This document shows, in pieces, positions 34,568-46,799 of a stretch of DNA of 64,000 bases. Below the pieces are notes generated by a model. It saw nothing but the letters and a program-made list of their open reading frames with translations. It had not been told where the DNA came from and searched no databases. Within the stretch, counting starts at the first letter, position 1. Every line of letters begins with the position of its first letter. The stretch lies in the NCBI GenBank assembly GCA_963922205.1, contig CAWUHX010000047.1:1-64000 (forward strand). The letters are read 5' to 3'. The stretch comes from Romanomermis culicivorax. Lineage: Eukaryota; Nematoda; Enoplea; Mermithida; Mermithidae. The translations under genes were made by a program, and so were the position numbers.

Positions 34568-34568
34568 G

Positions 34569-35075
34569 TGTTATGTAGGCTTATTTTCTTTATTTTCTTT
34601 TGAGACTCTGGCTCTAGTGATCTACCAAGAACAAGATTGAATTTTGAACCAAGAATGATTTAGGCAGGAGTTTTTCCAAAAAGTTCAGACCTTAATGCTA
34701 AAACTTACTTCCAGTTGGGCCGATTCACATACACTTTTTCGAACGGGAGTGTGGTGAAAAGCCACTAGCAAATAAATCGAAATGGAAATTATTCTAATTT
34801 TAAATTAAGATTTAAGATTTTAAAAAACAAGTAAAAGCAGCGGCGATGAAATGGCGTGATGACTGATGAGTTCATTTGAGAGACAGGACCAGAGGGGGTA
34901 AGGTACAAAAATTAACAATAATATCAGTGAACAATTTCTGGCACACAAAGTAATGACTACAGTAATTGTGTCGCCCAGTTTGATGGTGGGGACATGCTCA
35001 TCTTTGGTTTTAAAGATTGCGAGAATATAAAGTGACAAAAACAGTTGTGGTAAACTGGAAAATGCCACTAGAACA
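34569..35075 (-). repeat. 5' LTR of the minus-strand retrotransposon
   Basis: Partner of 28188-28703; see that entry. Confidence 0.85.
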
Positions 35076-35857
35076 CAAGTATATTCTTCTTTTTTCTGTC
35101 CTATCAGAGTATTTTCTAATAAAATAATCAGAAATGTTTTAACAAAAATTCAATCATGAATATCTGACTCCAATGTAGTATAGTAAATCCCAAATGCACG
35201 ATTATCACAATTGACATAGAGAAAATGTGGCATTGTTTTCATCATCGGATTTTGCCATTTCGCAGGTGTCTTTAAAAATTTTTTATGATGCATTTGCGTG
35301 TTACTGTATGTGTCCCAAAGTGGACTCATATTTACTGCAACTCAACATCTAACGCAGAATTGGATGTTCTACTTCCAAAATGAGAAACATTCGTGTCAAA
35401 GTGTGAACCATCAAATGCTCATCAAAAAGGCATTCTTCATATTTTATCTAACATGCTATAACGAGTAATTGGTCAAGAAAGACTTTGTTAGTGGGCATAC
35501 ATGCACAGCATAGAAATTCTGCTGTGGGTCAGCCAGGAGAGGGGTGGGATAGAATTTTTTTTCGTTTTTGATGACGATAAGAAAGGTCTTCTGGCACCCA
35601 AGCAGCATATACTTTAAGCCAAATTAGTCAACCATGTGAAATTATTTGGTATTTCAGCACTTTTTAAAGTTTTAATGTTACTTCTGTGGAAAAAAGTATG
35701 CGTCGTTCAGAAAAATTGTTAAACTAAGCATCATTTCATTTTTATAACCACTTCATCTTTCTCTGTTCACTTTCATTCATCGTCTTCTCATCAAAATCTG
35801 CTTGGGTAGCCCCTCAAACCCTCCCCTGGCATACCAGTACCCCTCAAACCCTCCCCT
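35076..35857. other. Dispersed repeat copy C (right half, to ~35140), then unassigned DNA
   Basis: The first 65 bases match copy A inverted ('caagtatattcttcttttttctg'-like). The rest is non-coding. At its end a 23-base sequence 'ccctcaaaccctcccctggc' (first 20 shown) is repeated at 35811 and 35841, next to the Merlin end. Confidence 0.5.
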
Positions 35858-37112
35858 GGCATAACTATAGAATCGGGGACCCATACTTTCTACAGCAATG
35901 GTTAAGCATTTAGGCGATTAGTAGAGGTGCCTGGTTAAATATCGGCCAGCCTGGTTCTATTTTTAGCATACTCTTTTCTTTGCATGCACTTTTTGCGCGC
36001 TCTTTATCGATTGTGAAATTTAATTACAACAAAATTATGAAATTTAATTAATTTCGATTCATCTCAAACAAATTCAAATTCTAAATTTTCATATGTCGCA
36101 GTCCTTATCAATTATGAAATTTATTATGAAAGTGTTTAAAAAAATAGGTGAACGAAAAAGGGAAGAAGGAAAATAAAGAAGATAAAGCATAAAAAGGAAG
36201 GAAAAAGAAACTGAGATATAAAAGAAGGGAAACCAAGGGGAAGGTTGTAGTTCACAAAACATATGCCAAAAACAAACTTTTAATCACCAAAATTTACATC
36301 AACACAGTTGTTTTTCGTTTATTTGTTTCAGCAGATTTTCATAAATCTAAAGTAGGGTCGAACCGTTCCCTCCACATGAATTCGTCCAGATAACCTTCGA
36401 CAAAGCTCTCTTTTGTTCCATTCATTCTTTTAAAATAAGCTTTGGCACGTTTCCAATAATTTTCAATGTTATTTTTGTGAATGGCAGTCAAAGGGTTCAC
36501 GAAATTCTGACTGTGATTCACGGTTTGATGAGTATAATTCATATTTGGTATTTGCGTATTGTATAGGTTATTGTAAATAATATGATGATTAGAAAAATAC
36601 TTAATGGTACTCTGCTGATTTTTGCATATGTCTTGAAAAGTAAAAATATCCATTGGATCAGAAAAAATGACTGAACGGTTTTTGACTTGAAAGAATGCTG
36701 CACACGATGAAGATGCTTTTCTTTTCATATTTTTTGTTTATTACTTTCCCACGCCATGACTAACTGTTTCCACCTGCAAGAATTTCCTGCACGACTTCAG
36801 AACTTTACAATACATTATTTAGCTTCATTCATTCGAAAAAATTTAAAACGTCTAAAAAAATTGATAGAATTATCGTGGCAAAGACAGTATTGGTCTGCAT
36901 ATGAAAATTTAGAATTTAAATTTGTTTGAGATGAATCAAAATTAATTTAATTTCATAATCGACAAAAAGCGTGCAAAAAGTGTACGCAAACAAAAGATTA
37001 TGCTAAAAAAAGAACCAGGCTGGCTGATATTTAACCACGCCCTCTCTACTAATTGCCTATATGCCTAACCGTTGCTGTAGAAAGTATGGGTCCCCGACTC
37101 TATAGTTATGCC
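35858..37112 (-). mobile_element. Merlin-superfamily DNA transposon with ~240-bp inverted ends
   Basis: Ends GGCATAACTATAGAATCGGG (left) and GGCATAACTATAGAGTCGGG (right, inverted); the inverted repeats run about 240 bases inwards (to about 36095 and from about 36898) with 10-15% difference. It encloses a transposase fragment of the ISXO2/Merlin type. A clear target duplication was not seen. 1255 bases. Confidence 0.78.
36339..36728 (-). pseudogene. Merlin (ISXO2-like) transposase, C-terminal fragment
   Basis: 129 codons. The last 60 residues carry the family signature: TVNHSQNFVNP, then an H, then NNIENYWKRAK (with the Glu of the DDE triad), then YLDEFMWR at the end. Full Merlin/IS1595-type transposases are over twice this length; the N-terminal part with the first two Asp is missing or replaced (the first 60 residues look unrelated). 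The enzyme would cut and paste the element by its long inverted ends. Non-functional as it stands. Confidence 0.75.
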
Positions 37113-37344
37113 AAAAACTGTTACAAATAATTTTAGTAAAATTACTGTGCTATATCTTTTTTCAATTTGAAAACATTTTGTAAAAAAACCCTATTGCCTG
37201 CAAGTTCATAGCATTCATCAACCATTCCGAAACACTTGACAAAAAATCAAAACATGATAAAATTTGGGCAAAGCAAAATATATATAATGAAAGAAAACAT
37301 GTAAAAATTTGGGCTGTCAACTCTCAGGAGATACTCTGAATACA

Positions 37345-39139
37345 TACTGTATTTATTCGAATAAAAGGCGCCCTCAAATAAATGGTTTCCTCTGATAAAC
37401 GGCGCACTTTTGACCATATAAAAAATAATAAATGGTGCCCTCGTGGCACACCGTTTATTTAGAATCATAAGTATATCCTAAATGTAGACTTCACTAGAGG
37501 AAAAGCTTCCAATTAGCCACCTCAAAATAAATGAATCCAGGGTATGTTATTTTCCATTCTTTTTCCTTTGATTTCATTAGTTGTTTTTATTTTTCCTGTT
37601 TTCCTCTCATTACTTTTGTTTTCTCCTCTTTCCTTTTTGTTTGTTTTCTTTCCTTGGTGTAGAGAGGTTATGATATTTGCTTGATGATGAAATGTCACTT
37701 GTTGAGATTCCATGAAAGTGTCACGTGCCGATCAATTTTTACCCAACGTCATGTGATTTACATCATGTTGATACTTTATGTTTTTCGCCACTTTTTATTT
37801 GACAGTTACTTTCTTTTATTTTGTTTCGTTCATTTTGTTTTACATGCATTCTTGTGTGTAATTTTGTTGTTTTTCCGTTCCACATGTAGGCTACAGTGTG
37901 ACCCCTTTAATCAGAATTTCCGCCAGATAAGCTCTACAAGCACATGGACATAATTGGAGCACCTCTTATCAGTAAAAACTAGCAACATTTTGCAATGGGA
38001 TATTCATATGTTTAGCATGGGAGTGAAACTCAGTCCCAATGCTTAACGTATTCGAACTGGAAAATGTCTATGTGACCATAGGCATCTCCTGCACCGATTT
38101 CTGCTGGAGAAGTTAGCTTGGGCCACGTAAGCTCCACCCAGGCCATACTTTAGGCCTATGAGGTCCTTAAGGGCCTGTTTTGTTAGTTTTATGCTCTTTT
38201 GCTCATTCTCTGAGTTTTCAGCTCATGTCCGACATTATACTTGGTCCATGTCCACTATCGTATTATTTTTATAATAAATTTGAATATTCGCCTTTGACTT
38301 GCATTTCTACGCCAAATAAACATATTTGCTGCATCCACTGCATCCGCCACCTGGCCCGTATATAGAAAGAACACCCGTCGCCTCTTAGTGTTTGATCTGC
38401 CCCATCCCCTATCCGTCCGATACTAGAGCATCGCCCCAACCTCCCAAGACACCTATCACCAAACCCAGTGGATTGTTTACCCCCATTCGCCGACCATCAT
38501 CCACATCCACAGGGACCCGCCGCCCTTGCATCAAATTGTACTTGAGAACAGGACTAAAGTAAGTCTTCTCAGGGGATTATTGCTGTTGAGGGTGTATTAT
38601 GGGGAACCCTTTCCTTAGTCGGTTTTCCCTTGAGGTTCCCCTCAGTAATAAGAGCCCCTTGTACCTCTTGGGCTAGGGCTAGAAAGGGGATTTAGGTTTA
38701 CAATCGGTTCCCCTATGTATATTGGGTCATTCTATGAGTGACCTTGTCCATCGTTCATACTGAATGGGACCAGGGATTGCCACCCCTGACCTGGCGGCAT
38801 TGTCCATTACTCTACAGCAGAACCCCAGGACAGCACCCCTATAGGCCTTCCTATAGCCAGTACTAGCCGGGTCAGGTTCCCGAAGTAAAACCCAGCAAGC
38901 CACCCAATGGGGTCACAGCATGTCACTCACAGTGGATGGCCGTATTTTCTATCAATATGGCATGGATTCCTCCATCAATGTGATTGACATGGCTCGAATT
39001 TTGCTTAATGTGACAAAAGAATAAAAAACAAGATTGGATTAAAATGTGGCCGAATGAAGCGCAAAATTTTAATAAACGGCGTACCAAATGGACCCAAAAA
39101 ATAATAAACGGCGCGCTGTTCATTGGAATAATCACGGTA
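37345..39139. mobile_element. Inverted-repeat DNA element hosting an LTR-like insertion
   Basis: Left end TACTGTATTTATTCGAATAA and, inverted, right end TACCGTGATTATTCCAATGA, followed on both sides by repeated 'aataaacggcgc' words (37357-37455 and 39050-39115). The middle is taken up by the LTR-like sequence at 37719-38983. No transposase seen. Superfamily not assigned. Confidence 0.55.
37719..38983 (+). repeat. LTR-like dispersed repeat, copy 1
   Basis: Starts TGTCACGTGCCG and ends near CCATCAATGTGA; copy 2 is at 47891-49213. Shared blocks include 'caacgtca-gtgatt', 'cgccag', 'aataaattt' (a poly(A) signal in both), 'aacaggacta-gtgagtcttc' and 'tctcaggggattattg'. The length, TG start, internal poly(A) signal and lack of long frames suit a solo LTR, but the target duplication is not clear. 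Confidence 0.55.
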
Positions 39140-39179
39140 TTTATAGTGTTTTTTATAAAATGTTTGTAGATCGAACAAT

Positions 39180-39386
39180 GACAAAAAATACGTACTGCAC
39201 TTTAAAATCGCTTACACAAGGCTTTCACTGTAAGACCTTTTATTCAAAAATTGTGAGCTAGTAATAAGCTCACGAATTTTTTCAGCCCTATGCGACGTAG
39301 GGTTTTGCAGGAAGTAGCGGAAATACGAAATAGCACTCGTTTTCCACTTTTAATATTTGCAAGCATTTTAAGAAAAACAGACTATA
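39180..39386. repeat. MITE of the TATAGTCTG family, left end missing
   Basis: Right end 'aagcattttaagaaaaacagactata' type (ends TATA at 39386). Inner sequence resembles the copy at 46215-46464. Confidence 0.6.
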
Positions 39387-39822
39387 GATGATTCTGCATG
39401 TTTCAGCTGAAGGTGGAAAATTTTTCAGCTGAAGGTGCAGTGTATGTTCGTAGAAATAAGTAGATGAGAACTATCACCTATCAATATCCTTCTTTGAAAA
39501 ATAAGATATGACAACCATCGAGGACATGCTTCAAAAAACCAAAATTTAGCAACAAGATAACGCACATTAAATTCAATCATTTCCGACAACAATTACAAAA
39601 ATCACAGGAAAAAATCAATATTTTCAGAGAATATATCCTTGGAAACTTTCTCTCCCATTAAACTTACCTGAAATGAAAATCGAATAAAAATCAAGCCATT
39701 TGATTAAAAGCTAAAAACTCTATGGAATTAAAAAAACTCGGTTGTCTAATAATATTCTCTGACAATTTTATAACGTTTCAAACAATATGGTTAACTTATG
39801 AATTTTCGTACATTTTTGCTCA
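39387..39822. other. Non-coding stretch downstream of SIL1
   Basis: Includes the SIL1 3' flank (minus strand). 'agctgaaggtg' is repeated at 39407 and 39428. No other gene. Confidence 0.45.
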
Positions 39823-42800
39823 TCAAAGTTCCTGCTTGGACAACATTAGCGAGTAATATTTCAAAATTTTGGCAATTTTATCGTTTAAATCGAGCCAAAA
39901 TTTTGCTTCGTCGCTGCCCGTTTCTTCTTCGTAGAATTTCATTTCGAAAATGTCTTTCATCGTTAATAGTACGCGTCTAGCCGCGTCTAAATCGTCCGTC
40001 GAACATATACTATAATCGACCGAAACGTCGAAAAAACGTAGAACTTTTTCGGCGACATCGAAATCGTTGATATTAGCCGTATTTTCGGACAAAAATTTGG
40101 AAACTATCGCCGGGCAAAGTATAGACTGATAGCGTAGGCGTAAAATTTCGACCAATCGAATTTCGTCGTATTGACGTTTTTTGTTCAAAATGCGTTCGGA
40201 ACTTTCAGACGACGGCATGGCCGAATCGATGTAACGTTTTTCTTCTAACAAATTCGTTAGAAGTATGACAATTTTCAAGGATTGTTTCAAATCTGAAGTT
40301 TGAGACAATCGGTTGATCAAAATATCGAGCCTAAAATAGAAATCATAAGACGCTGTGTAGTTTTGAGATGTCCCGTTATAGACGTTTTTAGGTATTTCGT
40401 ACAAAGTACAATCTTTTCGGCATCTGCTGTTCAGGAAACACATTTTTTAGGCTTTGAAACCAGAAAACAACAACAACTTTCCGGATTGTTATTTTACAAT
40501 GCTTCAGGTTGATTTATCCAATTAAGCCTTGGAAAGTTTTTTTACTATTTAATGTATAATATTATGTTGCGCTAATAATAGTATACACATAAACAAGTAC
40601 GATTTTGATTTTGAATAGGGAATCTATGTTCAACCATCAAAACAACCTGTATTGGAGATTTTCTGGCATTCTTCATAAAATTCTATAATAATAATAGGGA
40701 CAGAAGCTGCAGTTTTCAAGATCATGCTATGAAGAGTATACATTTATGTGTGGCAAAATTCATTCTAGGGAAGGTTTTGAACAGAAATACATGTAAAATT
40801 CGCATTTTTTGCGTACAAAAATTTTTTCCTTACAAAAAACTGGTTGAAATGCTTGAAATTCTTTCCAAAATTTCTTCCGACGTTTTGATTCTTAAATTTC
40901 ACTCGTAAAGTCTTCAAAGACTAAATAATCATCAGTTCAAAGATTAAATAATCATCGTTCACAATACACAATATTTCACTTACCCGCCCAATTCGATCAT
41001 TTTCTTCTGGGCGAAAGGAAAATGAGTTAATAAAGCCGATAGCGCGTACAATAGTTTATTCGAGACTGATATTCGTTGATCATTAGCCAATAAATTCAGA
41101 ATTATGTGCAAAAGACCGTTTTCGTAAATGGCGACTTTCACTTTGGGATTACTAAAACAAAAAACAGGCATAGAAATTTAAAGATACACATTTTAGTTGT
41201 CTTAGTTGATCGTATATCAGATTTAACAACAGAATATTCCCTTGATTTTCCGCGAAATTGTCGGTTTTGTACTTCATGACTGTAAAATCTGTTATTAAAC
41301 AATATTACTAATAATACACATACTTTTGGGCCGCAGATCCTAAAATTAACGCTCCAAAAGATCTAATCGATTCGTCACTGTCATTCAAAGCCTCTTTAAC
41401 TACGTCCAAGCCTTTCAAATCCGAATTGACAAAGTTGATAGCGTTGTCATACTGAAGAATAAATTTCTGGTAATTAATACCAACATTGATATAAACCATA
41501 TAATCTACCTGATGAACGTGATATTCAAAATCTTCCAAAATTTGAAGTCTACGATCAATTTTTGTTCCAGGCGATTTGAATTCATCGAGGAGAGATTTCA
41601 AAATTTCTAAATCGGTTTTTATTTCCAAGTTCATTTCCTTGAACTCGCGTTTCAATTCTTCGTACGACCGAAACTGAGTTTTTCGGGACGCTTGCTAAAA
41701 ATAGTTATTAAATGGCATCAAAACTGCACGTTACAGACGACAGCGAATAGAGAGACCTACATTCTTCAATATAATATCTAGAGAAAACTTGCTGACCGAT
41801 GAACACGATTTCAAGCTTCTAAAATGAACGAACATTAAAAAATTACCTCCTCATCCGGCTTTGCATCGACATTCTTTTGTTCCAAATCTTTCAACGCATT
41901 TTTTATTTCGTTTGCCAGAAGATGTTCGCGTTCAACTTTGAACCTTGGTTCCTCGTGATCTAAAAATTTTAAATAGCCATTGGAAACAAAGAAGCGACAT
42001 CTCCTACTAGGCATGTCGCGCGTTTCCGAATCGCAAACGGAAATAAATTCATTCTTCAAGAATCGGATCTTCAAACATAGCAGGAACACGATACAGAACC
42101 GATTGATTTTCGGTTGGATTGTTTCAATTTCATGTGAACATATGAATTTATATGTAAATAAATCTGTAGAATGTGTTTTGAGGGCAGGATAAGTTCGTAT
42201 CACTTTTGGTTGTCAAAAATCGACAGATAAATTTTAATTCAACCAAATTGAACTTCAAGAATAATAATTTTTCAGTGGTTTCACCTTTCAATCTTGTTAT
42301 AGAGGTTTGAACATCAGACCTGCTCCACCAATAACCCGCTCAGAGGATACGCTGGGCGCAGGAGCTTTCAATCTTTTCTCTAACTACTAAGTTCAGTTCA
42401 AGCGCTGCACAACTTTTGTGTTCAATTTCTAGTCACTCATTGATTCAAAAATGTTGGAGCCGCAATCTCTTAGTACAATGAAAGTCTGAAAATAAAGAAT
42501 ACCCTTTTAAACTAAAGAGGTTGTAAATTTTCAAATTTTCTAGCATTTTTTTGAGTTTCAATGCTATATTTTTGTGAGTATCTTTACACATGAGTCAAAA
42601 ATTCAAAAAATAACACAGACTGTCAATGTGGAACATGTATGCACAAGTGAGGGGGATAAGGGGGTAAACCCTCCTACCTGAAACCCTGGAACCCCTTCTC
42701 TAGTCCGAAAAAAATCGTCAAACACCCTCTTAAACTTTTTCCAATACAGCTTTTTTAATTTTTATACATGCATATTTTATATGAAAAACACGCTTGTGGA

Positions 42801-43509
42801 ACTCTTTTCTGTTTTTTTGCTCACCCACCCCCTCGATCCGAGGACCCTTCCCCTGGAAAATTTTCGCCGTGCACGTCTGATCTGGAACATATAATAGCTT
42901 ATTAACTATGACTTATAATGTATCTTCTAACTAATTTATTTTGAACATTGATTCAAAAGTGCTTGACCAGGTATCAATCGCCAATGAAATGTTTGTCTTC
43001 AGTTTCATCATTTTCGAATGACATTTTTTCTTTCAATCTTGAAATAATTGTGAAAATGATTGACTGAATGACATTTCTTCGATGTTGAAATTACCTTTTA
43101 AAATATCCCTCACTTCTTCGCCTTCGTCTTTGTCCGACAATAATTTGGCTTCCTTTTTACCAGTTTCCAAATTTATCCGGTAATGAAGTCCGCTAGGAAC
43201 TTGCATGCCTAAAAATTGTATGAAAAAGCAAAAAAAAGATATATCATAAGATACGCACACATTAAAAATACCCGGCAAAATTTCTTGCCATTCGTTCGTA
43301 GCTTTGAAAATTCCGCTTCTCCCTTCAACGTTTCGTTGGTGATTTAAAGAATTTTCCAAATTGACCTTGCCTTCGTCCGAATCAGAATCCGAAACGAATA
43401 TTAACGAATTAGAATTTTCGGAATTTTGAAGCGAATTAGCGATAGAAAATAAGATGAATGTCAATATTCGCGAAATGAGGACAAAATTCGTATTTTTCAG
43501 GCCAAACAT
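39823..43509 (-). CDS. SIL1: SIL1, nucleotide exchange factor of ER Hsp70 (BiP), 7 exons
   Basis: Exons 43272-43509, 43095-43208, 41847-41959, 41509-41694, 41324-41451, 40984-41151 and 39823-40330 join in phase to 484 codons; all introns are GT-AG. Family: SIL1 releases ADP from BiP in the ER lumen and is built of armadillo-like repeats; human SIL1 has 461 residues. Seen here: a hydrophobic signal sequence (residues about 8-25), FKATNEWQEILPG, then VPSGLHYRINLETGKKEAKL (the SIL1 N-terminal hallmark), YEELKREFKEMNLEIKTDLE, LEDFEYHVHQ, FGALILGSAAQ, NPKVKVAI and LTHFPFAQKKMIELGG. The last exon encodes the C-terminal repeats and ends KQEL, an ER-retrieval-like tail. Introns of 63 and 57 bases are multiples of three without stops, so they translate through and must be removed to match the family. 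No damage seen; a working host gene. Confidence 0.93.
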
Positions 43510-43859
43510 TATTTTACGCTGTAAAATAAGTGAACACGCACGATTTGGTACAGTTAAAAAATTGAGTTGAAATTTCTAAAGCCCGTTTTCAAACTAAAAA
43601 CAGAGCCAGAAATATGATTTTTTGCTCCGTCTAGATTGTAAACTAGAAACAAATTTGATTGCAGTTGCAGATGAACTTCAATATATCGACTATAATGACG
43701 CTTTCCATCATTGTACACACGTTTTGAAAATTAGACTAATTTTTTCTACCAGATTCGAAGACGGTGGCGCAAAACACGAGGAAAGATTTAGCTTGTGGCC
43801 CATTGAAACGCAAATTTCTACCTTGAAATCCCGAAATTTTTGCTCAAATAAGTTGGGAC
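43510..43859. other. Upstream flank of SIL1
   Basis: Promoter region of the minus-strand gene is expected here, but I see no clear TATA box. An open frame on the plus strand (from 43622) has no recognisable domain. Confidence 0.4.
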
Positions 43860-44700
43860 AAGCCCACATATCTGTAATTGGGGGAAGCGCTGTAGGAACC
43901 TCCCCAAGAAATCTTTGGCTATATGGCCGACTATTGGGCGAACCGCCCAGAATTTTCTAATCCTGTGGCAACAGAAATGCACGGCAAGAATTTTCTAGGG
44001 GAGAGTCCTTGGATATTTTTTATCGAGAATAGCTGTCTTGGAAAAAGTTCCAGGAGGGTGTTTGACGATTTTTTTCGAGCCAAAGATGTGCCCCCAGAGT
44101 CTCATTGTAGGAGGGTTTACTCCACTTACCCCCATACCTGTAAGACCTTCGACCAGTTGGGGGGGGGGATAAATCCGAAATTTTGGGGGGGGGGGTAGAA
44201 AAAAGTCGAAATTTTTCCCAAAAAAGGCCAAAAAACATACACTTTTTGGCAAATATGGCTAGCCACAGGACATACAGGCTTGAAGGCAGGAGGGTTGGGA
44301 GAGCCATCGCCCCCCCCCGAAATGTTTCAAAATTTTCCTCAATTCAAAAAAAAACCTCAAAAATATACCTATAAGAGGTCCGACCAGTTGGGGGGGGGGG
44401 CGGTGGGGTAAATCCGAAATTTTGGGGGAGGGGGTCGAAAAAAGTCGAAATTTTTCCCAGGAAAGGCCAAAAACATACACTTTTTTGCCAACTTTTTTCA
44501 AACTGGAAGAAGTTTGGTATATGGTTGGCCAAGTTGGAGGATCTCTCCTTCAACCCCTTCAATTACAGGTATGCTCAAAAATGGTCGATTGAGGAAAAAA
44601 ACTGTGGGGTCACCGTTTTTTTTTCCTCGAATATTTTTTCCACATGAGAACCAGACCCAAAATTTTTTCCTCATTTTACAAAAATTTTCCACATTTTTAA
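43860..44700. repeat. Low-complexity repeat with long G runs, two tandem units of ~235 bp
   Basis: Units start near 44139 and 44374: 'gaccagttgggggggggg', 'aaatccgaaattttggggg', 'aaaaaagtcgaaatttttcc', 'aaaggccaaaaa-catacac'. G runs of 8-12 appear four times. Related words occur at 26481-26880. Open frames here are by-products. Confidence 0.7.
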
Positions 44701-44971
44701 AAACGCTTATATTGTGGCTACGTATGCTTTTTTATGCATTTTAAGAGCATACCCAAGCATTTTGTTGTATTTGTAGTCAGAAACGTGCAAAAAATGGGGA
44801 AAAAAATTCCGAAAATACTGGTTATGTTAGTCAAAATGAGCTCATGAAGGATATATTGGTGTTCTACAGGAGCGGATAAAGCAAGTTAACGATAGAGTTC
44901 TCATGAATTTATCTGCTATCAACATTTCTGTGATTCCGATTAGAATGATCTAATTTTGTTTAGTTCTCTCT
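44701..44971. other. Non-coding stretch
   Basis: AT-rich, nothing recognised. Confidence 0.4.
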
Positions 44972-45480
44972 CCGGCGCGGAGCGCCGGAAAAAATTTTTT
45001 GATTTTCACTTTCTAAAACGCTGGAAAATGAACCTTCATAACGTTGGGAAATAAATTAAAATCAGACTGATGAAGTGTAATTTGCTTACCATTCCGGCGC
45101 GAAGCGCCGGAAAAATTTTCGGGTTTTTGTATTCTAAAACGCTGAAAAATAAATCTCTCCAACAGATAATTCGTGAACAAATGTTTTAAAATCCGTTCTA
45201 GAGTAATGTCTTCAATTTCCACCTTTAATAAACGCAAAAGTTCAGATTGCAAACGTTTAAAAAATTCCAATCATCGAGAGAAAAAATTGAGAGACTTGAT
45301 GAAAAATCTCTCCGGCGACATAATTGACTGTAAACGATTAGAAAATGAAACGAGCTAACTTGATTGATAGAAACTGTTGAGCATTAATTAGTAAGTCGAA
45401 CTAGATATGCTAACGGCCGCGCCTGATAGAATATAGTTATAATTATACCCATGACCGGCGCGAAGCGCCGGAAAATTTTG
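44972..45480. repeat. Three copies of a CCGGCGC hairpin repeat
   Basis: CCGGCGCGAAGCGCCGG (7-base stem, 3-base loop; the first copy has loop GGA) occurs at 44972-44988, 45094-45110 and 45454-45470. Each is followed by 'aaaaattttt/aaaattttgac', a T-rich word and 'ctaaaacgct/ctaaaacgca' within about 50 bases. So the repeat unit is at least 60 bases long. GC-rich hairpins stand out in this AT-rich region. Confidence 0.75.
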
Positions 45481-46214
45481 ACATTTTGACCTTTTAAAGT
45501 CCACTAAAACGCATCTTTCCGGTTTAGAGCTCCCCAAAATTTTTTCCACAATGAGAACCATACCCAAAATTTTTTTCCTCATTTCGAAATTTTTTTCCTC
45601 AAAAGACCCCATTTGAGGAAAAAAAAACGGTGTGTGGGGTAAAACGGTGATATATCAATATGAAAGTTAACTACAGTAATCGTCGTGGAATCAGTAGAAA
45701 CTTTATGCCTCGTTAAACTTGCGGAAAAATTCTCGAGATGACGTGTCCCCAAACTGTGAATATTTTCGGCTAAAATTGTGTATGAGTGTAAGGTGCGTAT
45801 GAAGAAAACAGTCGTGCACAAAACATCAAATTTTGAGAGCGAAAATTTTCATTTTTTCACAAAAATCACTATATCTACTGCTAAAGCTCAAAAACACCAA
45901 AAATTAATATATAGAACAGACAATTTACGTTGTCCACCTGCTGATAAAATATGTACGGGAATTTATATACTTCTTGGGGTCGCACGATTTGGAGTTTGAA
46001 CACTATTTTATATTACATGATCTGATAATTGCCACCTCCATTGCGGGGGACTATCACAGCGTGATGAATTTCAAAAATTAGAAATCATCCTACGCTAAAT
46101 ATTAAGATGATTTCCAAACTGAATAAAAATAAAATTCGCAGGCTGCAACATCTCAAAGCATTTTTTGACATTTTTCTGTCTATTTACGGGACTTGGGATG
46201 TATATGTATACGTC
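45481..46214. other. Non-coding stretch
   Basis: 45530-45640 shares words with 44590-44690 ('attttttccacaatgagaac', 'cccaaaattttttcctcatt'), so the low-complexity repeat extends here. The rest is unassigned. Confidence 0.45.
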
Positions 46215-46464
46215 TATAGTTTGTTTTTTATAAAATGCCTCTAAATCGAGAAAGAACAAAAATCAAATATGTCGTCAAAATCGCGTACCCAAAGCTTTGA
46301 CAATAGGATTTTTCATTCAAGAACCGTAAAATGTCGATTGAATAGGCTCACAAGTTTTCAGTCCCACGCGACGAATGATTTAGCAGAAAATTGTACATAA
46401 AAATCTAAAATAGTACTTGCTTTTCACTTTTATAACGTAAGCATTTTGAGAAAAACAGGCTATA
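46215..46464. repeat. MITE of the TATAGTCTG family, copy
   Basis: Ends TATAGTTTGTTTTTTATAAA and, inverted, TATAGCCTGTTTTTCTCAAA; 250 bases. Confidence 0.75.
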
Positions 46465-46799
46465 GGCATTAACATTGTTATTGACCGTTCATTAGATACA
46501 TGATACAATGCTCTTAGTGTGGAGCAGAGATGTTTTTCGGATTATACATTTTACACTTTTTAGAGAGTTCTAAAATGTCAAAAATGATACGGTGAATCCC
46601 AATTGAAGTGAAAAATCCTTCGATTTTTGCCGGAGAGTCCTAGGAACCATTTTTAGGACTGCCGCCCATATTTTACATGCTACAGCACTAATGTATAAGA
46701 CCTGAAAAACATCGAGCGTGCAGGTTTATACAATTCTCGTATCTGGGAAGAGAATTTTGTTTGGTTATTTTCAGGCGCAACCTTATTTTGTTTTTTCCG
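46465..46799. other. Non-coding stretch
   Basis: Nothing recognised. Confidence 0.4.

Larger units (their letters stand above)
28188..35075 (-). mobile_element. LTR retrotransposon (Ty3/gypsy lineage) with gag and ORF3 but no pol
   Basis: Two direct repeats of 516 and 507 bases bound the element; on the minus strand each starts TGTTGTAGTGG or TGTTCTAGTGG. The target duplication CAAG is at 28184-28187 and 35076-35079, and copy A of the surrounding repeat shows the empty site ('caagcaagtatattc' near 18778 inverted). A polypurine tract precedes the 3' LTR and a TGG primer site follows the 5' LTR. The inside (about 5.9 kb) reads as gag followed at once by a Pro/Thr/Gln-rich second ORF; no protease, RT or integrase is recognisable. 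It would therefore depend on a helper. Frames are decayed. Confidence 0.85.
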
